From Candidatus Woesearchaeota archaeon (GTDB lineage Archaea > Nanobdellota > Nanobdellia > Woesearchaeales > JAHWHD01): DNA of 5,987 nucleotides. This document shows, piece after piece, positions 1-5,074 of this stretch; positions within the stretch are counted from its first letter, which is position 1; each line of letters opens with the position of its first letter. The DNA lies in contig JAHWHD010000077.1 in assembly GCA_019323525.1 (NCBI GenBank), positions 1 through 5,987 of the forward strand. The letters run 5' to 3'. A program made the position numbers and the translations under genes. A model generated the notes under the pieces. The model was not told the DNA's origin. It searched no databases and saw only the letters and a list, made by a program, of their open reading frames with translations.

Positions 1-254
1 AAACTACGAAACTCAGCCTGGCACCCATAACGCTGCGCAAGTACCTTATGTGCAAGTTCATGGAATATAAAGCCGATACCTACAACAACTATTGACAAAG
101 CAAACGCGACCAAAAACCCAGGACTTAGGATTGCACCTCCTGTGAACGCTATCGCAAAAGTAGCGCTGATAGCAACAAGAGATTTTACTAAATCCCTAAG
201 CTCGATGTTAGAGAAGTAATAGTTTCCTAGTTTGTACCGTTTGTAATGGAGCAT
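1..254 (-). CDS. Site-2 protease-like membrane metalloprotease (peptidase M50 family), 3' part outside the window
   Basis: I translated the minus strand from an ATG at 254-252; it stays open for 84 codons to the window edge, so only the N-terminus is seen. Two hydrophobic segments (about residues 22-41 and 45-64) are followed by HELAHK at 65-70, an HExxH zinc-binding and catalytic motif at the end of a membrane helix, then RYGCQAEFR. Known: M50 proteases cut substrates within the membrane, and a HELAHK motif followed by a short 'RYG..AEFR' stretch is typical of archaeal members as I remember them. The second zinc-ligand motif (usually a C-terminal NxxPxxxLDGG/D) should lie beyond the window and cannot be checked. 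A TATA-like box is centred about 26 nt upstream of the ATG with no Shine-Dalgarno, so the message is probably leaderless. It lies 47 nt downstream of the primase-like gene on the same strand but appears to have its own promoter. No functional link to the rest of the locus is visible. Confidence 0.85.
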   Translation of the reverse strand, partial: MLHYKRYKLGNYYFSNIELRDLVKSLVAISATFAIAFTGGAILSPGFLVAFALSIVVVGIGFIFHELAHKVLAQRYGCQAEFRS

Positions 255-276
255 AAGAGAGTTTATTGTTTTAATG

Positions 277-284
277 TTTATAAA
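277..284 (-). promoter_or_regulatory. TATA-like box for the M50 protease gene
   Basis: TTTATAAA lies with its centre 26-27 nt upstream of the A of the protease ATG at 254. This is the distance expected between an archaeal TATA box and the transcription start of a leaderless mRNA. No Shine-Dalgarno-like sequence precedes the ATG (the bases are AACTCTCTT), which fits. The octamer is self-complementary, so orientation is assigned from the downstream gene only. Confidence 0.55.
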
Positions 285-301
285 TGTAATTGAAGAAAGT
301 T

Positions 302-1684
302 CTAGACTAGTTCGATATCTCCCCAGCCTTTAGCATCGCACAACCTTTGCCAATGCTCAGGATTGTCTAAGAAATATCTTGATGTATAAATCCTTGCCCA
401 GAACCTTGAATGTGTCTCTGAAGGATTCTCCACAAAATCAAATGTCCAGTTATGTCTAGCATCATCATAACAATCCTTTAACACATTGCTTACATGCTTG
501 GGATGCCAGATATTTCTTATGTAATCAGCTACATGTTTTCTAAGGTCTATCGGTGTGATCATCCTATCCCTCGGATACATCACCATATGTTTGGTAGCCA
601 GGCTCAGCCTAGGGTCGTTTAATGCCCTCGACCTTGCCTCATCTTTTGCCAGGTCAGGCATACCATCAAACCACTGATGCAAAAGATAAAGCCCAGACTG
701 CTTATACGCATCTACCAGCATTGCCAGACCCTCGTTAGCATAAGGTATATATCCAGGGAACCTATTATTATGTTCAGCACCTTTTTTTAGGTCCCACATC
801 GCTTCAAGTGTCTTAAGAAGTGTATTCTTTCCATAAAGGTCAAAAGAATTTAATCTCACATTAGTATCATAATACTCAAACTTAGCATCTGCCATCATCT
901 GCACTTTGTTGTGGAGACCGCACGCAGCCCTCATAAATCTGATATTGGCAGGATAAGACCCCCATGAAACATCAAGATTTACTAGCTTTTCGCCTGCATC
1001 GCAAAGCGTGATCCTTAACTCCTCTTCTCTACCCTCCTTATCCCACGGAATTATCCTGTAACCGTTCTTGATCACATCCAGAGATAAAAACTCTGCAAGC
1101 CTTGTCAGACCATTAAAGACAAGAGCTGCCTCAAGATCAACTGGCTCTCTTCTCCTTATATTCCTGCCAGTTTCATCTGTCCAAGAATACATCACCATCT
1201 GTTCAAGACCAACACAACCTATAGACTTTACAGCTTCCCATCCAAGAGTACCCCTTTTAACCTTGAAAAGTGCATGCCCGCCTGATGGTGTAAAATCAAA
1301 TACCCTTGGAACATCAAAAGTGTCAAGACGTTCTTTAAGATGCATAGTGACTGGAAAGACATACTTTTGGAAATAGTGCCACTGGCTTCCCACATCTCCA
1401 TATAGTCTTGTAGGATTGCCCTCTAGAAATATCTCATAATCATATGGAAACAGAATCTCTTCACACCCTGCACCAGGTACAGGATAATATGTCTCAGAAC
1501 CAAAATCAAAAGCATGATGCGCTAGATCCTTAATATCAACAAAACCAAAAGGCAACCTATTACCATGAGTACTAAGGCGAAGCTCATTAGTTGACTCTAA
1601 GCTCACAACACCTGCCCAATTAGCACCCTCAAAACCTTGTAGAAGATTTTCTGCTACAGCTCTATTATACTCTCTTGGACCCAT
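302..1684 (-). CDS. Divergent archaeo-eukaryotic primase (AEP) superfamily protein, all catalytic motifs present
   Basis: This 460-aa protein is assigned by motifs, not overall similarity. Motif I is YDYE, with acidic pair D82 and E84 (the DxE form, also seen in PrimPol-type enzymes). Motif II is TPSGGHALF (S134, H137). Motif III is LVNLDVS (D238). They come in the AEP order, and RAACGLHNK (H258, K260) then matches the 'R...SLHxK' nucleotide-binding stretch after motif III. Known: AEPs make RNA or DNA primers and some polymerise DNA; the acidic residues bind metal and the motif II histidine contacts the incoming nucleotide. The C-terminal 200 residues, including HPKHV (394-398), HNW (411-413) and an Arg/Trp-rich stretch, are unassigned and might be a helical PriCT-like or template-binding domain. 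No cysteine cluster and no fused helicase are visible. The start is supported by Shine-Dalgarno AGAGGT. It is transcribed divergently from the HTH-sigma operon, and a paralogue lies at 5075. It does not look like a standard PriS; exact biochemical activity is unknown. Confidence 0.78.
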   Translation of the reverse strand: MGPREYNRAVAENLLQGFEGANWAGVVSLESTNELRLSTHGNRLPFGFVDIKDLAHHAFDFGSETYYPVPGAGCEEILFPYDYEIFLEGNPTRLYGDVGSQWHYFQKYVFPVTMHLKERLDTFDVPRVFDFTPSGGHALFKVKRGTLGWEAVKSIGCVGLEQMVMYSWTDETGRNIRRREPVDLEAALVFNGLTRLAEFLSLDVIKNGYRIIPWDKEGREEELRITLCDAGEKLVNLDVSWGSYPANIRFMRAACGLHNKVQMMADAKFEYYDTNVRLNSFDLYGKNTLLKTLEAMWDLKKGAEHNNRFPGYIPYANEGLAMLVDAYKQSGLYLLHQWFDGMPDLAKDEARSRALNDPRLSLATKHMVMYPRDRMITPIDLRKHVADYIRNIWHPKHVSNVLKDCYDDARHNWTFDFVENPSETHSRFWARIYTSRYFLDNPEHWQRLCDAKGWGDIELV

Positions 1685-1686
1685 TT

Positions 1687-1695
1687 CCTACCTCT
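1687..1695 (-). promoter_or_regulatory. Shine-Dalgarno site of the intact AEP gene
   Basis: On the minus strand AGAGGTAGG precedes the ATG, with GAGGT ending 5 nt before the start codon. This fixes the start of the primase-like gene. It sets this gene apart from the M50, HTH and second AEP genes, whose starts lack such a site and look leaderless. Confidence 0.65.
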
Positions 1696-1719
1696 TTTAC
1701 CAAACCAAAAACCATCTTA

Positions 1720-1728
1720 CTTATAAAC
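1720..1728 (-). promoter_or_regulatory. TATA-like box for the intact AEP gene
   Basis: GTTTATAAG on the minus strand is centred about 40 nt upstream of the ATG at 1684. An archaeal start about 26 nt downstream would give a leader of about 14 nt, just long enough to carry the Shine-Dalgarno AGAGGT. Box and ribosome site are therefore mutually consistent. A bacterial-type promoter further upstream is an alternative (see findings). Confidence 0.45.
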
Positions 1729-1751
1729 AAATATATTCTAGTAAATATATT
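1729..1751. repeat. Two direct repeats AAATATATT at 14-bp pitch
   Basis: AAATATATT occurs exactly at 1729-1737 and 1743-1751, with CTAGT between the copies. Each copy contains the palindrome AATATATT. They could be paired protein-binding sites or short iterons, but simple AT-rich composition could also produce them. Confidence 0.4.
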
Positions 1752-1790
1752 ATACAACTTATTATATATATGCATTATATTTAATCACAA

Positions 1791-1820
1791 CAATTCTTTA
1801 AAAAGAATTGCCTATGCAAT
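1791..1820 (+). promoter_or_regulatory. Core promoter and overlapping inverted repeats (probable operator) of the HTH-sigma operon
   Basis: CAATTCTTT (1791-1799) and AAAGAATTG (1802-1810) form a perfect 9-bp inverted repeat around two bases. A second inverted repeat, ATTGC-CTAT-GCAAT (1807-1820), overlaps its right arm. The centre of the first, TTTAAAAAG, lies about 28 nt upstream of the ATG at 1829, where an archaeal TATA box should sit for a leaderless transcript, and no Shine-Dalgarno precedes that ATG. A dimeric regulator bound here would cover the TATA box and block initiation. The operon's own multi-HTH product is an obvious candidate, so autoregulation is plausible but inferred. Confidence 0.55.
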
Positions 1821-1828
1821 AACAATAG

Positions 1829-3568
1829 ATGAAAGACCTGGACATGAAACTTGACATTTACAGATCCTCAGATGACGAGGTAAAGGTAGAAGCCTCCTTT
1901 AAAGGCGATTCTGTTCTAAGGTTTCTAAAGAGTATTATGCTCCTGCCTAAGATCGCTGCTCAACTAGAGGAAGTAACAGAACTTCTCAAAAAACCAGTTC
2001 GACAGATTGTTGAAGATTCTAAAACTGAAATTTCTGATAAAGTTTCTCCAGGACATGAACATAAAAAAGAACCTAAGCAGGAATCAGAATCTCCTGATGG
2101 TTACTGGTCAAGAGATGACATTGCAGAAGCGTACAAGAAAAGCCTTGGCTGGGTTGACAAAACGTTCAATAATCTACAGTTCGAAGCAATGAAAGAACTT
2201 GAATCAGTAAAGATAAAACAAAGTCATAAACACTTTTGGCCAATTGACACTGTAGTAAAATACTTTGGCTCTTTTATAACTGATGATGAAGGTGAGGTTG
2301 GCGATGATACGCCGTCACAACCAGAAGAACCAGAGCAAAAAGTAGAACCTAAGGCTGATGTTGAAACTAGCTCAACAGAAGATAAACCACATATGGGCGC
2401 AACACAATATGCAGTTTCAAAAGGAAGCCTACCATATCACCTGCATAACAGGCTTACATGGCTAAAACGTACTAATAATGCAGAAAAACAAGCACTGTAT
2501 CAACGTATCATTGACAACTCTGAGAAAGGAAAGGCAGGCCGAGAATACCTCGTCTCAGACCTTGACGAACTTATTGAGATGACAGGACCACTTAAACCTG
2601 CAACTGCTCCAAAAAGGAAAACCAATGCCAAAGTGGGAAGACCACCAAACAAACAATCAAACCCTGCCAAAAAACGTGCTGATGACCTTGAAGGCAAAGC
2701 ATCAATACCAAGCCAAGGAACTAATTCAGAACTTCCTCCTGGTTTTATTTATGTCAAAGACTATACAATGAAACGCGGTTTAAAGCCATACCATTTTGGA
2801 GGCAGGTTCGCTAAGCTAAGCAAATTTGACTCAGATGAAGCACGCGAGCTTTGCGCACGACTGGACGAACACAAGATTAAAGTTAACGATCTCTCTGCGC
2901 GCAGGGAAAAAGACCTTGACGACCTTTTTGCTTTTGAGTTCGACAGCCCGCCTGCAGCTGAAACTCCACTTGAATTCACAATCAATTCATATTGCCATTA
3001 CTCTCATAAAATGTTAAGAGGCATGACTCGTATGGGCTCAGCCCAGCTAAGGAACATCCTGAAACAGGCAAGGAACATTTCTGGTGTTGACCGTCTTCTG
3101 AACAGGTACAAGATAGATGTACGCGGCAAACCAAAGTTTGCAGGATTCACAGTACAGACAGCCTTAAGACTTGCGCAAGACACTCCAGCGTCTGTAGAGG
3201 AATGTCTTGGCAGGACATGCCTAGACCCTCTTGATACCTACACACAGCAGGACGCGTGCAAGATTCTTAACGTGACAGGGAAAGAGTTGAATGGCCAGCT
3301 CTTGAAGACAGGAATACCCTATGGCAAGAGAATCCCTGGCTGGCTCGCTAACCTTGCACTCCAGAGGCCAGTTCACATGCAAAAAACACATCTAGGCGAA
3401 GTACTTGGCGACAAGCTAGGTGTTGGAAGAATGATCAAAGAGACAATAGAAGATTATGATAAAGATTCTGCAAAGTTCAAGTATAACATGAAAAATATGC
3501 AAGATACCAAGGGCGGTACAGAGATTGTAGAAGTTAACCTGTTCTGTTATGCTAGAGCAAGAAAATGA
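1829..3568 (+). CDS. Unknown multi-module helix-turn-helix-like protein, first gene of the sigma operon
   Basis: I do not recognise this 579-aa family. It reads as about five HTH-like modules of 45-65 residues, each with short helices and most closed by a 'DLD.L' or 'PIDTVV' helix: A (91-150), B (188-251), C (305-368), D (381-447) and E (469-512). B and C are clearly repeats of each other, sharing K.GL/S-PYH, a following R..L and a terminal DLDEL/DLDDL. E resembles excisionase or MerR-type HTH (TQQDACKILNVTGKELN). An acidic linker (150-187) and a basic, Pro-rich linker (252-300) separate modules; the latter holds KVGRPPNK, an AT-hook-like core. Residues 1-70 carry no recognised domain. Most likely it is a soluble DNA-binding protein acting with the sigma factor, since the two genes overlap by ATGA. 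ATG 1829 is preferred because the TATA-like box fits it; Met6 is the alternative. The module assignment is by eye and needs profile or structure support. Confidence 0.7.
   Translation: MKDLDMKLDIYRSSDDEVKVEASFKGDSVLRFLKSIMLLPKIAAQLEEVTELLKKPVRQIVEDSKTEISDKVSPGHEHKKEPKQESESPDGYWSRDDIAEAYKKSLGWVDKTFNNLQFEAMKELESVKIKQSHKHFWPIDTVVKYFGSFITDDEGEVGDDTPSQPEEPEQKVEPKADVETSSTEDKPHMGATQYAVSKGSLPYHLHNRLTWLKRTNNAEKQALYQRIIDNSEKGKAGREYLVSDLDELIEMTGPLKPATAPKRKTNAKVGRPPNKQSNPAKKRADDLEGKASIPSQGTNSELPPGFIYVKDYTMKRGLKPYHFGGRFAKLSKFDSDEARELCARLDEHKIKVNDLSARREKDLDDLFAFEFDSPPAAETPLEFTINSYCHYSHKMLRGMTRMGSAQLRNILKQARNISGVDRLLNRYKIDVRGKPKFAGFTVQTALRLAQDTPASVEECLGRTCLDPLDTYTQQDACKILNVTGKELNGQLLKTGIPYGKRIPGWLANLALQRPVHMQKTHLGEVLGDKLGVGRMIKETIEDYDKDSAKFKYNMKNMQDTKGGTEIVEVNLFCYARARK
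3565..3568 (+). other. ATGA stop-start overlap coupling the HTH gene and the sigma gene
   Basis: The TGA stop of the HTH gene and the ATG of the sigma gene share ATGA. No Shine-Dalgarno is visible just before the sigma start (GAGCAAGAAA). Translation of sigma is therefore probably coupled to that of the HTH protein, which suggests coordinated output and possibly a shared complex. Confidence 0.75.
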
Positions 3569-5019
3569 GTTACAACAAGAAATACATTTCTTTTCTAAAA
3601 AAGGCTGACCCTCTAGGATGGACTCCTGAGCATGTACTAAGAGACCTGCCAGCAGGACAGAAATTCATGTCTTATTTAAGGGACAGTACTGTTAGCAGAT
3701 CAGACGACGACACCCAATACCTTAACGCCTCTCTCCAGGCAGACGCGATCAAAGCAGGAAAATTGCACCCTGATGATCTTAAAGTGACTGGTATAACACT
3801 TGACGCACTTTCAAAATCAACTGAAGATCTTAACATCCCTATAGAGGCCCTTGAAACAAAATACTTGCAGACAGTAAACGATACAGTGTTCTTAAGCATC
3901 GAACATATTAACGAATTGCTAAGCTTCTACATACAACAGCCTTCTATTGAAGCTGAAATGGAAGACTCGTCTCTTGAAAAAGGCAATCTTGAATTTTTTA
4001 GCGACGATGTTAAGGCTTATCTTAAAGAGATCGGCAGGTACGCAAACCTCGGACGTGAAGATCAGATACAGCTTGCCAAGAGAATGAAACTTGGCGATAT
4101 CGCAGCCAGGGACGCACTTATAGCTTCGCACCTAAGGTTAGTGGTTTATGTTGCAAGGCGTTACACTAACAGGGGCCTGTCACTTCTAGACCTTATCCAG
4201 GAAGGTAACTCTGGTCTGATGCGCGCAGCTGAAAAGTTCAAGTACCAGAAAGGGTTTAAGTTCTCGACATACGCAATGTGGTGGGTCAGGCAAGGAATCA
4301 CAAGAGCGCTGGCTGACCAGGCCCGTACAATCCGTATCCCTGTGCACAAGGTAGAAGAGATTAACAGGGTAAGAAGGACAATTCGCGCTCTAAGGGATAA
4401 ACTCGGAAGAGACCCTGCTAATTATGAAATCGCTGCTGACCTCGGCATTCCTGAAAAAAGGGTGATAGAGACGCTAAAAGCCGCACAGGACAAGATAAGC
4501 CTTGAGACTCCTATCGGACACGATACAGCTGAACACTCTACAATCTTAGACTTTGTGGATGACGGTATAGACCAGGTAAATGAAGAGGTTTACAGGTCCA
4601 GTCTTAGACAAGACATTCGAGATGTTCTTGGAACACTGTCCACAAGAGAAAAAAAGATTATTGAGCTACGTTTCGGCCTTAACAATAAAGACCCAGAAAC
4701 ACTTGAGCAGGTAGGTGCAAAGTTTGGTGTTACGCGTGAACGTATTAGGCAGATCGAGGCAAAAGCAATCGCCAGGCTTCGCCATCCTTCGAGGTCAAAC
4801 AAACTCAAGGAATATGTAAAACCATCGCCTGAACATGACAGGATACTTAGGCATATGCCAAAAAGGACCGAGCGCACTGTAACTAGAAAATCAGTATTCA
4901 GACCTCCTATGCCTAGAACTGTCCGCGATATAATGTCAGACCCTTTACCCCCTGACCTTGAAGAGTTACTCTTTTCATTTGACTTAAGGGTAAATTTCGA
5001 GATTTCAGTTAATATATAA
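3565..5019 (+). CDS. Bacterial primary-type sigma-70 factor with extra N- and C-terminal domains
   Basis: Residues 146-418 of 484 form a complete group-1-like sigma: region 1.2 (146-180), 2.1-2.2 with LDLIQEGNSGLM (208-219), 2.3-2.4 with KFSTYAMWWVRQGITRALAD (232-251), 3.0 with RIPVHKVEEIN (257-267), a 3.2 finger (about 315-335), and region 4 ending in VTRERIRQIEAKA (389-401). Compared with E. coli RpoD, the -10 contacts (Y430, W433, W434, Q437, T440) correspond to Y236, W239, W240, Q243 and T246. The extended -10 pair H455/E458 corresponds to H261/E264, and the -35 contacts R584, E585, R588 and Q589 to R391, E392, R395 and Q396. Known role: directs RNA polymerase to TTGACA/TATAAT promoters. 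Odd features: an N-terminal 145 residues replace region 1.1, a 66-residue C-terminal tail is added, and the neighbours look archaeal. It is second in the HTH operon. How it would engage an archaeal polymerase is unknown. The core call is certain; its function here is inferred. Confidence 0.96.
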   Translation: MSYNKKYISFLKKADPLGWTPEHVLRDLPAGQKFMSYLRDSTVSRSDDDTQYLNASLQADAIKAGKLHPDDLKVTGITLDALSKSTEDLNIPIEALETKYLQTVNDTVFLSIEHINELLSFYIQQPSIEAEMEDSSLEKGNLEFFSDDVKAYLKEIGRYANLGREDQIQLAKRMKLGDIAARDALIASHLRLVVYVARRYTNRGLSLLDLIQEGNSGLMRAAEKFKYQKGFKFSTYAMWWVRQGITRALADQARTIRIPVHKVEEINRVRRTIRALRDKLGRDPANYEIAADLGIPEKRVIETLKAAQDKISLETPIGHDTAEHSTILDFVDDGIDQVNEEVYRSSLRQDIRDVLGTLSTREKKIIELRFGLNNKDPETLEQVGAKFGVTRERIRQIEAKAIARLRHPSRSNKLKEYVKPSPEHDRILRHMPKRTERTVTRKSVFRPPMPRTVRDIMSDPLPPDLEELLFSFDLRVNFEISVNI

Positions 5020-5045
5020 ACCTTATATCTGCAGTACATAAATTA

Positions 5046-5054
5046 TTATAAATA
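5046..5054 (+). promoter_or_regulatory. TATA-like box for the second AEP gene
   Basis: TTATAAATA is centred 25 nt upstream of the ATG at 5075, again the spacing of an archaeal leaderless promoter. No Shine-Dalgarno lies before the start (CTGTTAACAAT). The gene therefore probably has its own promoter despite lying only 55 nt after the sigma stop. A TGTTAACA palindrome (5065-5072) sits directly before the start codon. No clear terminator is visible after the sigma gene. Confidence 0.55.
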
Positions 5055-5074
5055 AACCTGTTGCTGTTAACAAT

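Larger units (their letters stand above)
1716..1790. other. Very AT-rich divergent intergenic segment, possible promoter cluster or replication-associated region
   Basis: Roughly 85% of these 75 bases are A or T, clearly above the flanking genes. The segment separates the divergent primase-like and HTH-sigma transcripts. It contains two 9-bp direct repeats, three TATAAT hexamers on the minus strand and a TATA-like box. No ORF or RNA gene is visible. Its content is regulatory at least. An origin-like role is only a guess from its AT-richness and its position next to a primase. Confidence 0.5.

Noticed and set aside
1068..1376. 102-codon plus-strand ORF inside the intact AEP gene
   Set aside because: It is antisense to AEP motifs II and III; the protein resembles no family and no promoter or ribosome site is evident.
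2244..2272. TTGACA hexamer that could be a -35 box inside the HTH gene
   Set aside because: No TATAAT-like hexamer follows at 16-18 bp. Other TTGACA copies (92-97, about 1850) also lack a -10, so these are chance matches in coding sequence.
3565..5019. Bacterial chromosome (for example CPR) as the source of the window, inferred from the sigma factor alone
   Set aside because: It cannot be excluded, but the archaeal-style M50 N-terminus, TATA boxes at -25 to -28 and AEP primases make an archaeal host more likely.
4979..5020. TTGACT followed by TATATAAA as a bacterial-type promoter for the second AEP
   Set aside because: The spacing is about 30 bp, far from the 16-18 bp that sigma-70 needs; the TATA-like box at 5046-5054 explains the gene better.
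4590..5039. 149-codon minus-strand ORF opposite the 3' part of the sigma gene
   Set aside because: It lies antisense to region 4 and the tail of an unmistakable sigma factor, shows no recognisable domain and has shadow-like Ser/Arg/Leu-rich composition.
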